Source of the DNA: an uncultured Lysobacteraceae bacterium
GTDB lineage: Bacteria; Pseudomonadota; Gammaproteobacteria; Xanthomonadales; Xanthomonadaceae
Assembly (NCBI GenBank): GCA_946482565.1
Contig: CAMLSB010000034.1
Location: 1-13,826 of the forward strand
DNA: 13,826 nucleotides
Direction of reading: 5' to 3'
The notes below the pieces were generated by a model. The model saw only the letters and a program-made list of their open reading frames with translations, had not been told where the DNA came from and searched no databases. Positions 7,203 through 13,826 of the stretch are shown in pieces (position 1 is the stretch's first letter; each line of letters starts with the position of its first letter). Made by a program: the position numbers and the translations under genes.

Positions 7203-7222
7203 TGCGCGCGTTGCCGCGCGCA
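7203..7222 (+). other. GC-only hairpin between oleA and oleB
   Basis: TGCGCGCG (7203-7210) pairs perfectly with CGCGCGCA (7215-7222) around a TTGC loop: an 8-bp stem with almost only G-C pairs. There is no U-tract, so it is not an intrinsic terminator. It lies 14 nt after the oleA stop and 24 nt before the oleB ATG, so in the mRNA it could stabilise the oleA 3' end or limit ribosome access to oleB. Confidence 0.5.
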
Positions 7223-7246
7223 CGCAAGGATGGCGGACCTGGCCTG

Positions 7247-8170
7247 ATGCTCTTTCCGGATTATCCGTTCGAGCCGCGCGCGTTCGAGGCGCGCCCCGGC
7301 ATCACGATGTCGTACCTCGACGAAGGCCCGCGCGACGGCGACGTCGTCGTGATGCTGCACGGCAATCCGTCGTGGAGCTACTATTGGCGGCGCCTGGTGC
7401 TGGGGCTGCGCGACCCCGCTCCCGGCAAGGCATACCGCTGCATCGTGCCGGACCACGTCGGCATGGGGCTCAGCGACAAGCCCGACGACCGCGCCGCGGC
7501 GACGCCGCGCTACGACTACACGCTGCAATCGCGCATCGACGACCTGCAGGCGCTGCTGCGCCATGCGGGCGTGGACGATGCGACACCGGTGACGCTCGTG
7601 GTGCACGACTGGGGCGGCATGGTCGGCTTCGGCTGGGCGCTGTCGCACTCGACGCAGGTCGAGCGGCTGGTGATCCTCAACACCGCGGCGTTCCCGATGC
7701 CGGCGGCGAAGCGATTTCCGTGGCGGCTGGCGCTGGGGCGCGATTCGCGCGTCGGCGGCTGGCTGATCCGGCGCTACAACCTGTTCGCGCGCGGCGCGGC
7801 GCGCTTCGGCACCACGCGCAAGCTGCCGCGCGAAGTGCGCGAGGCTTATGCCGGCGTGTATGCGGGCTGGGACAACGCGATCTCGACGCTGCGCTTCATG
7901 CAGGACATCCCGCTGCGCGAAGGCGATCGCGCGTGGCCGCTGCTGGTGCGTTCGGGCGAAACGCTGCCGCGGTACGCGGACCGGCCGGCGTTCATCGGCT
8001 GGGGGCTGCGCGACTTCGTGTTCGACCGGCATTGCCTGGACGTGTTCCGCGCGGCGCTGCCGCAAGCCGAGGTGCATGCCTTCGACGATGCCGGCCACTA
8101 CGTGATGGAGGACAAGCACGAGGTGCTGGTGCCTGCCATCCGCGCGTTCCTCGACGCAAACCCCCTGTAG
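7247..8170 (+). CDS. oleB: OleB, beta-lactone decarboxylase (alpha/beta-hydrolase, haloalkane dehalogenase-like)
   Basis: OleB converts the cis-beta-lactone made by OleC to a cis-olefin plus CO2, the last step of the pathway; characterised OleB proteins assemble with OleC and OleD. The 307-residue product has an alpha/beta-hydrolase fold of the haloalkane dehalogenase group: oxyanion region MLHGNPSWSYYW, nucleophile elbow VVHDWGGM with D121, acid D256 in GLRDFVF, and base H284 in DDAGHYVMED. An Asp nucleophile (not Ser) and the Trp after it fit OleB and dehalogenases and exclude ordinary esterases. I chose ATG 7247 (MLFPDYPF); the frame could start at TTG 7211, but that codon lies in the loop of the GC hairpin. 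The Shine-Dalgarno sequence is poor. The TAG stop is itself part of a GTAG palindrome, and only 32 bp separate it from the convergent ykgJ-type gene. Confidence 0.94.
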   Translation: MLFPDYPFEPRAFEARPGITMSYLDEGPRDGDVVVMLHGNPSWSYYWRRLVLGLRDPAPGKAYRCIVPDHVGMGLSDKPDDRAAATPRYDYTLQSRIDDLQALLRHAGVDDATPVTLVVHDWGGMVGFGWALSHSTQVERLVILNTAAFPMPAAKRFPWRLALGRDSRVGGWLIRRYNLFARGAARFGTTRKLPREVREAYAGVYAGWDNAISTLRFMQDIPLREGDRAWPLLVRSGETLPRYADRPAFIGWGLRDFVFDRHCLDVFRAALPQAEVHAFDDAGHYVMEDKHEVLVPAIRAFLDANPL

Positions 8171-8192
8171 CGCCGACCCACACGGACGGCTC
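8167..8192 (+). repeat. GTAG-headed imperfect palindrome overlapping the oleB stop
   Basis: GTAG (8167-8170, including the TAG stop of oleB) is followed by GCCGACC (8172-8178) and GGACGGC (8184-8190), which pair with one A-A mismatch around a 5-nt CACAC loop. It shares GTAG-N-GCCGACCCA at its head and CGGCTC at its tail with the element at 613-636 on the other strand, so the two look like copies of one SMAG/REP-like family. It fills most of the 32-bp gap between the convergent oleB and ykgJ-type genes and may act as a 3' end structure for either transcript. Confidence 0.5.
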
Positions 8193-8202
8193 CCGACGCA
8201 AC

Positions 8203-8646
8203 CTATGCCGCCATCGGCGGCGGCAGCGCCGGCGGCGTGTGCCCGCCGTCGTTCGGATTGTCGTCGGGATGGCCGTCGTCGTCGTTTGCCGGTGCATCGA
8301 TGCCGTGCCAGTCGGCCGGCGTCAACGGTGCCAGACCGTGCGCGATGCGCGCCCTGTCGCATTGCGGGCTGGCCGTGCCGAACTCCCACGACGCCGCGAC
8401 GTCCCGGCATGCGCTCGGCCGCCGCGGGTGGATCGTGCAGCGCGAGCGCACGCCGATCTCCGCGTCGAGGGCGATGCAGCGCGGGGCGCCCTGCGAGGTG
8501 CCTTTCATGGCGCGTTCGTGCCGGCGCAGCGGTTCGGTCAGTTCCGGGGGCACGGTCCCGCCGAGGGCTGGGTCTGCCTCGGACCAGTGGAGCGCGACGC
8601 GGAAGTGGGCGCAGCAGGCGCCGCAGGCCAGGCAGGGATGACGCAT
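8203..8646 (-). CDS. YkgJ-family cysteine cluster (putative Zn/Fe-chelating) protein, antisense within the ole cluster
   Basis: A 147-residue protein opening with MRHPCLACGACCAHF: C5, C8, C11 and C12 make the C-x2-C-x2-CC cluster of the YkgJ family (annotated as zinc- or iron-chelating). Further Cys at 57, 70, 80 and 96, with HPRRPSACRDV around C80, complete the usual eight-Cys arrangement. No member has a well-defined biochemical role that I know of. The last 30 residues or so are rich in Asp, Asn, Pro and His (NDDDGHPDDNPNDGGH, then a Pro run), probably disordered. The frame stays open far upstream, but family similarity starts exactly at ATG 8646. No good Shine-Dalgarno sequence is visible. 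It is convergent with oleB (32 bp) and divergent from oleC (90 bp), so it interrupts oleABCD on the opposite strand. The identity is good; the role is unknown. Confidence 0.86.
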   Translation of the reverse strand: MRHPCLACGACCAHFRVALHWSEADPALGGTVPPELTEPLRRHERAMKGTSQGAPRCIALDAEIGVRSRCTIHPRRPSACRDVAASWEFGTASPQCDRARIAHGLAPLTPADWHGIDAPANDDDGHPDDNPNDGGHTPPALPPPMAA

Positions 8647-8724
8647 GGTGCGCCGGTGAGCGAAGGGACGGGGCGCGGATTTTGCGCCTTCCGCTGCGGC
8701 GCGCAAGGGGGTGCCGGGACGGGC

Positions 8725-8736
8725 GACAATGGGCGC
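8725..8736 (+). promoter_or_regulatory. Candidate leaderless promoter (-10 element) of oleC
   Basis: GACAAT at 8725-8730 matches four of six -10 consensus positions and is followed by six bases (GGGCGC) and ATG 8737, the spacing expected if transcription starts at the start codon. There is no Shine-Dalgarno sequence before oleC and no clear -35. If real, oleC-oleD form a unit separate from oleA-oleB. Confidence 0.4.
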
Positions 8737-10413
8737 ATGGATGCTGCGCCCGCCCCCGAGACCTGCAATATCGCCGATGTGCTGCCGCGGCTGGCGCGGG
8801 CGCATCCGGAGCGGGTAGCGATGCGGTACCCGGGCCGCGATGGCGCGTACCGCGATGTCCTGACCTACGGCCAGCTCGACGCGCGCAGCGACGCCATCGC
8901 CGCCGGGCTGGCGCGGCGCGGCATCGGCCGCGGTACGCGCACGGTGGTGATGGTGCGGCCGACGCCGGAATTCTTCCTCGTGATGTTCGCGCTGTTCAAG
9001 GCGGGCGGGGTGCCGGTGCTGGTGGATCCGGGCATCGACCGGCGCGCGCTGAAGCAGTGCCTGGACGAGGCACGGCCCGAAGCGTTCATCGGCGTGCCGC
9101 TGGCGATGCTGGCGAAGGCGCTGCTGGGTTGGGCACGGAGTGCGCGGGTCCGGATCACGACCGGCGCGCGCGCGTTGTTCGCGGACGCGACGCTGGCTTC
9201 GATCGAGCGCGCTGGCGCTGGCGCGGGTCCACAGCTCATGCAGGCGCAACCCGATGATGTCGCCGCGATCCTGTTCACCAGCGGCAGCACCGGCGTGCCG
9301 AAAGGCGTCGTGTACCGGCATCGCCATTTCGTCGCGCAGGTGGCGATGCTGCGCGATGCGTTCGGCATCGAAGCCGGCGGCGTGGACCTGCCGACTTTCC
9401 CGCCGTTCGCGCTGTTCGATCCGGCGCTCGGGCTGACGTCGATCATTCCCGACATGGATCCCACGCGGCCCGCGAAGGCGGACCCGAGCAAGCTGCTGCG
9501 CGCGATCGCCGACTTCGGCGTCACGCAGCTGTTCGGTTCGCCCGCCCTGATGCGCGTGCTCGCCGAACACGGTGCGCCACTGCCCGGCGTGCGCCTCGCC
9601 ACGAGCGCGGGCGCGCCGGTGCCGCCCGACGTCGTCGCGCGCATGCTCGCGCTGCTGCCGGAAGGCGCGCGGTTCTGGACGCCGTACGGCGCCACCGAAT
9701 GCCTGCCGGTCGCCGCGATCGAGGGCCGCGAGCTGCTGTCGCTGCGCGCGCGTACCGAAGCCGGCGCGGGCACCTGCGTCGGCCGGCCGGTGGCGCCGAA
9801 CGAGGTGCGCATCATCCGCACGAACGACGACGCGATTCCGGACTGGAGCGACGCGTTGCTCGCCGTGCCGGGTGAAGTCGGCGAGATCACCGTCGCCGGG
9901 CCGAGCGCCACCGACACCTATTTCAATCGCGATGCGCAGACGCGCCTGGCGAAGATCCGCGAAGCGCTGCCGGGCGGTGGCGCGCGCATCGTGCATCGCA
10001 TGGGCGACCTCGGCTATTTCGACGCGAAAGGGCGCTTGTGGTTCTGCGGCCGCAAGTCGCAGCGCGTGGTCGTCGACGAGGCGACGACGCTGTGCACTGA
10101 ACAGGTCGAGCCCGTGTTCAATGCGCATCCGGCGGTGCACCGCAGCGCGCTGGTCGGCATCGGCCCGCGCGGTGCGCAGCGCGCGGTGCTGGTGTACGAA
10201 CTGGCGCACGGTGCGAACGTGCGCAGCCACGACCTTCGTGCCGTTCCCGCCGAACTGCGCGCGATCGCGGTGCGGCAGCCGCACACCGCGACGATCTCGG
10301 CGTTCATGCGCCATCCGAAGCCGTTTCCCGTCGACATCCGCCACAACGCCAAGATCGGGCGCGAGGCGCTGGCCGCATGGGCCGCGCGGCAGCCGCAAGG
10401 CGATCGCGCATGA
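8737..10413 (+). CDS. oleC: OleC, ATP-dependent beta-lactone synthetase (ANL superfamily)
   Basis: OleC activates the 2-alkyl-3-hydroxy acid from OleD with ATP and closes it to a cis-beta-lactone, releasing AMP and pyrophosphate. The 558-residue product has the ANL (acyl/aryl-CoA ligase-like) motifs in order: P-loop [12 protein letters not shown] at 179-190, A5 motif YGATE at 317-321, ribose-binding Asp in MGDLGYFD (D424), the hinge region FCGRKSQRV just after, and the C-terminal A10 lysine in RHNAKIGRE (K539). HYPOTHETICAL free use of CoA is not implied: OleC lacks a thioesterification step despite the fold. The start ATG 8737 (MDAAPAPE) fits family length; the frame is open upstream but that stretch is shadow of oleB and ykgJ. 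Its TGA overlaps the oleD ATG (ATGA), so the two are translationally coupled. Context with oleA, oleB and oleD makes the call firm. Confidence 0.95.
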   Translation: MDAAPAPETCNIADVLPRLARAHPERVAMRYPGRDGAYRDVLTYGQLDARSDAIAAGLARRGIGRGTRTVVMVRPTPEFFLVMFALFKAGGVPVLVDPGIDRRALKQCLDEARPEAFIGVPLAMLAKALLGWARSARVRITTGARALFADATLASIERAGAGAGPQLMQAQPDDVAAILFTSGSTGVPKGVVYRHRHFVAQVAMLRDAFGIEAGGVDLPTFPPFALFDPALGLTSIIPDMDPTRPAKADPSKLLRAIADFGVTQLFGSPALMRVLAEHGAPLPGVRLATSAGAPVPPDVVARMLALLPEGARFWTPYGATECLPVAAIEGRELLSLRARTEAGAGTCVGRPVAPNEVRIIRTNDDAIPDWSDALLAVPGEVGEITVAGPSATDTYFNRDAQTRLAKIREALPGGGARIVHRMGDLGYFDAKGRLWFCGRKSQRVVVDEATTLCTEQVEPVFNAHPAVHRSALVGIGPRGAQRAVLVYELAHGANVRSHDLRAVPAELRAIAVRQPHTATISAFMRHPKPFPVDIRHNAKIGREALAAWAARQPQGDRA

Positions 10414-11435
10414 GGATCCTGGTCACCGGCGGCGGCGGTTTCCTCGGGCAGGCGTTGTGCCGCGGGCTCGTCGAGCGCGGCCACGACGTGGCCAGCTTCA
10501 ACCGCGGCCACTATCCCGCGCTCGAAGCGCTCGGCGTGCGCCAGTTGCGCGGCGATCTCGCCGATCGCGATGCCGTGCTTGACGCCGCGCAGGGCTGCGA
10601 CGCGATCTTCCACAACGCGGCGAAAGCGGGCGCGTGGGGCAGCTACGACAGCTATTGCAACGCCAACGTGCTCGGCACGGAAAACGTGATCGCGGCGTGC
10701 CGCGCCCACGGCATCGGGCGGCTGGTGTACACGTCGACGCCCAGCGTCACGCATCGCGCCACGCACCCCGTTGCCGGTGGCACGGCGGACGAAGTGCCCT
10801 ACGGCGAGCACCTCAAGGCGCCGTATGCCGCGACCAAGCTCATCGCGGAGAAGGCGGTGCTCGCGGCGAACGGCGACACGCTCGCGACCATCGCGCTGCG
10901 CCCGCGCCTGATCTGGGGCGTCGGCGACCGGCAACTCCTGCCGCGCCTGGCCGAACGCGCGCGCGCCGGGCGCCTGCGCCTGGTCGGCGGTGGCGACAAT
11001 TGCGTCGACACGACCTACATCGACAATGCCGCGCAGGCGCACTTCGATGCGTTCGAACACCTCGCGCCGGACGCGGCATGCGCGGGCCACGCGTACTTCA
11101 TCAGCAATGGCGAACCGAAGCCGATGCGCGAGATCGTCAACGCGCTGCTCGCCGCGGTCGGTGCGCCGCCGGTGACGCAGTCGCTGCCCTTCGGCGCGGC
11201 CTACGCGATCGGTGCCGTCTGCGAGGCGGCGTGGACGCTGTTGCCGCTGCGCGGGGAGCCGCCGCTGACGCGCTTCCTCGCCGAGCAGCTCGCCACGACC
11301 CACTGGTACGACATGGCGCCGGCGCGCCGCGACTTCGGCTACGTCCCGCGCGTCTCCATTGCCGAAGGCCTGGCCCGCCTGGCCGCCGCGCATCACCGGG
11401 AGGGCGGCCCGGCTGGCCATACAATGCGCGGATGA
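10410..11435 (+). CDS. oleD: OleD, NADPH-dependent 2-alkyl-3-oxoalkanoate reductase (extended SDR)
   Basis: OleD reduces the unstable 2-alkyl-3-keto acid from OleA to the 2-alkyl-3-hydroxy acid, the substrate of OleC. The 341-residue product is an extended SDR of the 3-beta-hydroxysteroid dehydrogenase/epimerase type: nucleotide-binding TGGGGFLG at 6-13, [15 protein letters not shown] in the active-site region, YTSTPSV (S109-S112) providing the catalytic hydroxyl, Y139-x3-K143 in APYAATK, then [11 protein letters not shown] and [13 protein letters not shown] chose ATG 10410, which overlaps the oleC stop as ATGA and begins MRILVTGG; a longer in-frame start at 10377 would only add shadow sequence. 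AAGG (10397-10400) lies 9 nt upstream. The 3' end overlaps ubiJ in the same way. Confidence 0.95.
   Translation: MRILVTGGGGFLGQALCRGLVERGHDVASFNRGHYPALEALGVRQLRGDLADRDAVLDAAQGCDAIFHNAAKAGAWGSYDSYCNANVLGTENVIAACRAHGIGRLVYTSTPSVTHRATHPVAGGTADEVPYGEHLKAPYAATKLIAEKAVLAANGDTLATIALRPRLIWGVGDRQLLPRLAERARAGRLRLVGGGDNCVDTTYIDNAAQAHFDAFEHLAPDAACAGHAYFISNGEPKPMREIVNALLAAVGAPPVTQSLPFGAAYAIGAVCEAAWTLLPLRGEPPLTRFLAEQLATTHWYDMAPARRDFGYVPRVSIAEGLARLAAAHHREGGPAGHTMRG
11420..11431 (+). promoter_or_regulatory. Candidate internal leaderless promoter (-10 element) of ubiJ
   Basis: TACAAT at 11420-11425, inside the last codons of oleD, matches five of six -10 consensus positions and is followed by six bases (GCGCGG) and ATG 11432. 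In such GC-rich coding DNA this A/T-rich hexamer stands out. It is the best of the three similar elements in the window. No -35 is evident. It would let ubiJ-ubiB be expressed without the ole genes. Confidence 0.45.
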
Positions 11436-12133
11436 CGAGCTTGCCGTTCAACTGGAAGGTGCCCGCCGGCCGCGCGCTCGAAGCGGCGCTGGGTCGCGCG
11501 CTGGCACTGGATCCGGAGACGCGGGCGGCGCTCGCGGTGCTCGACGGCCGCAGCGTCGACCTCGGCCTGGAAGCGCCGCCCCTCGCGCTCCGGCTCACGG
11601 TGGATGGCGACCGGCTCCGCGTCGGCCCTGCCGATGCCGGTGCGGAAGCGGATCTTGGCGTGCGCGCGACGCTCGGCGCGGTCCTCGCGCAGTTGCCGCG
11701 GCTCCTGCCCGGCGCGAACCGCGGCGACGATGCGCCGCCGGTCGGCCGCATGCGCATCTCCGGCGACGCCGACCTCGCGCGACGCCTGCAGCGCCTCGCC
11801 GAGCGCTTCGACCCCGACTGGCAGCAGCCGTTCGTGGCGGTGTTCGGCGACGTCATCGGCGTGCAGGTCGCCAACGCGTTCGCCGCCGGCCTGCGCCACG
11901 CGCGCGGCGCAGGTCGCGACTTCGCCGAAACCGCGGCCGAGTACCTGACCGAGGAATCGCGCGATGTGGTGCCGCGCGCGGAACTCGACGCTTTCCATGA
12001 CGCGGTCGACACGCTGCGCGACGATGCGGCGCGCCTGGCGGCGCGCGTTACCCGCTTGCGCGCCGCAGTGTCCACCGCCGCCGCCGCCGCCGGCGCTGGC
12101 GACGGCGGTGCGACCCCGGGCGGTGCGCGATGA
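11432..12133 (+). CDS. ubiJ: Ubiquinone biosynthesis accessory factor UbiJ (SCP2 domain)
   Basis: UbiJ is a non-catalytic factor that, with UbiK, helps hold the late ubiquinone enzymes (the UbiE-I soluble complex) and binds the hydrophobic intermediates through its SCP2 (sterol carrier) domain. The 233-residue product has an SCP2-like N-terminal half (about 10-115) including the typical [19 protein letters not shown] followed by [18 protein letters not shown], a linker, and a C-terminal heptad-like helix (about 175-213, [19 protein letters not shown]) that fits the coiled coil of the family. It is longer than E. coli UbiJ (201), partly through an Ala/Gly-rich tail. ATG 11432 overlaps the oleD TGA, and its own TGA overlaps ubiB, so it is coupled to both. 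The immediate ubiB neighbour strongly supports the call. Confidence 0.92.
   Translation: MTSLPFNWKVPAGRALEAALGRALALDPETRAALAVLDGRSVDLGLEAPPLALRLTVDGDRLRVGPADAGAEADLGVRATLGAVLAQLPRLLPGANRGDDAPPVGRMRISGDADLARRLQRLAERFDPDWQQPFVAVFGDVIGVQVANAFAAGLRHARGAGRDFAETAAEYLTEESRDVVPRAELDAFHDAVDTLRDDAARLAARVTRLRAAVSTAAAAAGAGDGGATPGGAR
12075..12092. repeat. Triplet repeat (CCG)6 in the 3' end of ubiJ
   Basis: Six uninterrupted CCG units encode the poly-Ala part of the UbiJ C-terminal tail (read in frame as GCC). Slippage would add or remove Ala residues without breaking the frame, so length may vary between strains with little effect. Confidence 0.65.
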
Positions 12134-13826
12134 AATCCGGCCTGCGCGCGTTGCGCATCGGCCGCGTACTGCTGCGCTATCGCCTCGACGACCTGCTGCG
12201 CGGCACGCCGGCGGAGCGCTGGCTGTGGGTGATGCGGCCGTTCGTGCCGCGCGCCTCGCGCGATGTCGCCGCGATGCCGCGTGGCATGCGCCTGCGCCTG
12301 GCCTTGCAGGAACTGGGGCCGATCTTCGTCAAGTTCGGGCAGATCCTCTCGACGCGGCGGGACCTCGTGCCGCCGGACGTCGCCGACGAACTGACCCTGC
12401 TGCAGGACCGCGTCGCGCCTTTCGACGGTGAAGCCGCGCGCGCGATCGTCGAGCAGGCGCTCGGGCGCCCGGTCACGGAAGCGTTCGCGAGCTTCGACAC
12501 CATGCCGCTCGCGTCCGCGTCCATCGCGCAGGTGCATGCGGCGACGCTGCCGGCGCAGGGCGGCAGTGGCGACGGCGCCGATGCAAGCATCGTCCTCCCG
12601 CCGCGCGAAGTCGTGGTCAAGGTGCTGCGCCCGGGCGTCCGCCGCCAGATCGCGCAGGACATCGCGCTGCTGAAGCACGTCGCCGCGCTGGTCGACCGCA
12701 CGCATCCGTCGGCCGACAAGATCCGGCCGCGCGAGATCGTGGCCGAGATCGAGAACACGCTTGCCGCCGAGCTCGACCTGCAGCGCGAAGGCGCCAATGC
12801 CAGCGTGCTGCGCCGCAACTGGCTCGGCTCGCCGGACCTGTACGTGCCCGAGCCGATCTGGAGCCACACCGCCGAGCGCGTGCTCACGCTCGAGCGCGTG
12901 CGCGGCATCCCCAGCGACGACATCGCCGCGCTCGACGCCGCCGGCATCGACCGCAAGGCGCTCGCGGCGAAGGGCGTGCGCGTGTTCTACACCCAGGTGT
13001 TCCGCGACAACTTCTTCCACGCCGATGCGCACGCCGGCAACATCTGGGTCGACGTCGACCCCGCGCGCCGCGCCAACCCGCGCTTCATCGCGCTCGACTT
13101 CGGGATCATGGGCCAGCTCTCCAGCGAGGATCAGTACTACCTCGCCGAGAACTTCATGGCGATCTTCAACCGCGACTACCGCCGCATCGCCGAGCTGCAC
13201 GTGCAGGCCGGCTGGATGCCGTCGCACATCCGCATCGACGAGCTCGAAGCCGCCGCGCGTTCGGTGTGCGAGCCCTACTTCACCCGCCCGCTGAGCGAGA
13301 TCTCGCTCGGCGAAGTGCTGCTGAAACTGTTCCGGGTCGCGCAGCGTTACGAACTCACGCTGCAGCCGCAGTTGATCCTGCTGCAGAAGACGCTGCTCAA
13401 CATCGAAGGCGTCGGTCGCCAGCTCGATCCGGCGATCGACATCTGGGCGGTGGCACGACCGGTACTGGAGAAGATCCTGGTCGAGCGCTACAGCCCGGCG
13501 CGGCTGGCGAGCGAGTTCCGCAAGCGCCTGCCGGAGATGATCACCCAGGCGCCCGACATGCCGCGGCTGCTGCACGCGTGGCTGACGCAGCAGGTCGAAG
13601 GCAAGCAGCAGCTGCAGATGCATTCGCAGCAGCTGGCGGAGCTGGTGCACGCGACGCGTGCGTTCCAGCGCCGCGCGGTCGGCGCGATCCTCGGCACCGG
13701 GCTGCTGATCGTCGCGGCGGTGCTGTATGCCCTGGAGGCCGGCGGGCCGCGGATCCTCGACGTGCCGGCCCCGGCGTGGATCGCCCCCATGGCCCCGTTG
13801 AGCAGCGCCACCAGCGCGATGAACGA
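12130..13826 (+). CDS. ubiB: UbiB, ABC1/ADCK-family atypical kinase of ubiquinone biosynthesis (3' end outside window)
   Basis: UbiB is a membrane-anchored kinase-like ATPase needed for ubiquinone synthesis, thought to help extract lipid precursors from the membrane. ATG 12130 overlaps the ubiJ stop (ATGA); the frame is open to the window edge, giving at least 565 residues. Visible family motifs: KFGQ at 68-71 (the KxGQ motif that blocks the usual protein-kinase pocket), [10 protein letters not shown] with the Ala-rich loop at about 127-136, the VVKV lysine at 164, [11 protein letters not shown] (about 216-226), the catalytic [13 protein letters not shown] with D299 and N304, and the metal-binding DFG at 323-325. 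A hydrophobic segment at about 517-536 is the expected C-terminal membrane anchor. Between the Ala-rich loop and K164 there is a Gly/Asp/Ala-rich insert of roughly a dozen residues compared with E. coli UbiB. The C-terminus is cut by the window, so the second anchor helix cannot be judged. Confidence 0.96.
   Translation, partial: MKSGLRALRIGRVLLRYRLDDLLRGTPAERWLWVMRPFVPRASRDVAAMPRGMRLRLALQELGPIFVKFGQILSTRRDLVPPDVADELTLLQDRVAPFDGEAARAIVEQALGRPVTEAFASFDTMPLASASIAQVHAATLPAQGGSGDGADASIVLPPREVVVKVLRPGVRRQIAQDIALLKHVAALVDRTHPSADKIRPREIVAEIENTLAAELDLQREGANASVLRRNWLGSPDLYVPEPIWSHTAERVLTLERVRGIPSDDIAALDAAGIDRKALAAKGVRVFYTQVFRDNFFHADAHAGNIWVDVDPARRANPRFIALDFGIMGQLSSEDQYYLAENFMAIFNRDYRRIAELHVQAGWMPSHIRIDELEAAARSVCEPYFTRPLSEISLGEVLLKLFRVAQRYELTLQPQLILLQKTLLNIEGVGRQLDPAIDIWAVARPVLEKILVERYSPARLASEFRKRLPEMITQAPDMPRLLHAWLTQQVEGKQQLQMHSQQLAELVHATRAFQRRAVGAILGTGLLIVAAVLYALEAGGPRILDVPAPAWIAPMAPLSSATSAMN

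Noticed and set aside
7198..8736. Long N-terminal extension of the oleC frame
   Set aside because: It crosses oleB and ykgJ in a different frame and gives low-complexity protein; OleC family length fits ATG 8737.
8647..10398. Upstream extension of the ykgJ frame antisense to oleC (731 codons in all)
   Set aside because: Family similarity begins exactly at ATG 8646; the extension is an Arg-rich shadow of oleC.
11137..13650. An 837-codon frame antisense to oleD-ubiJ-ubiB
   Set aside because: Opposite to three well-supported genes, with biased composition and no recognisable domain.

Overview
The window is very GC-rich, tightly packed gammaproteobacterial DNA, most likely from the Xanthomonadaceae (Lysobacter, Luteimonas or a relative). 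I base this on an Ax21-type outer membrane protein, palindromic repeats headed by GTAG that resemble the Stenotrophomonas/Xanthomonas SMAG (REP-like) family, an unfused oleABCD cluster running into ubiJ-ubiB, and several genes with a -10 hexamer so close to the ATG that leaderless transcription is likely. No phage, IS element, CRISPR array, tRNA or rRNA is visible.

Layout. The 3' end of gpsA (1-488, +) converges on an ax21-type gene (647-1219, -), with a minus-strand terminator and two further inverted repeats between them. Upstream of ax21 on the minus strand are trmL (1350-1931) and a short-chain dehydrogenase (1925-2629), which overlap by a few bases. An M16 metallopeptidase with two M16 halves (2765-5674, +) is divergent from the dehydrogenase and ends at a strong terminator. 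A small DUF4156-type lipoprotein gene follows (5755-6078).

The second half is the long-chain olefin locus: oleA (6172-7188), oleB (7247-8170), oleC (8737-10413) and oleD (10410-11435), followed without a gap by ubiJ (11432-12133) and ubiB (12130 to the window end, 3' truncated). OleA condenses two fatty acyl-CoAs to a 2-alkyl-3-keto acid, OleD reduces it to the 3-hydroxy acid, OleC closes an ATP-dependent beta-lactone, and OleB decarboxylates the lactone to a cis internal olefin. The catalytic residues expected of all four are present. UbiJ and UbiB are accessory factors of ubiquinone synthesis, and they are coupled to oleC/oleD by three successive ATGA stop/start overlaps.

The most unusual points are these. 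A YkgJ-type cysteine-cluster gene lies antisense between oleB and oleC, so the pathway is split by an opposite-strand gene. oleC, ubiJ and the dehydrogenase gene share a -10-like hexamer exactly 6 nt before the ATG. Related GTAG sequences sit just after three different stop codons. The core enzymes belong to known families. What may be undescribed is the arrangement and a possible role of the YkgJ protein; both are inference from sequence.
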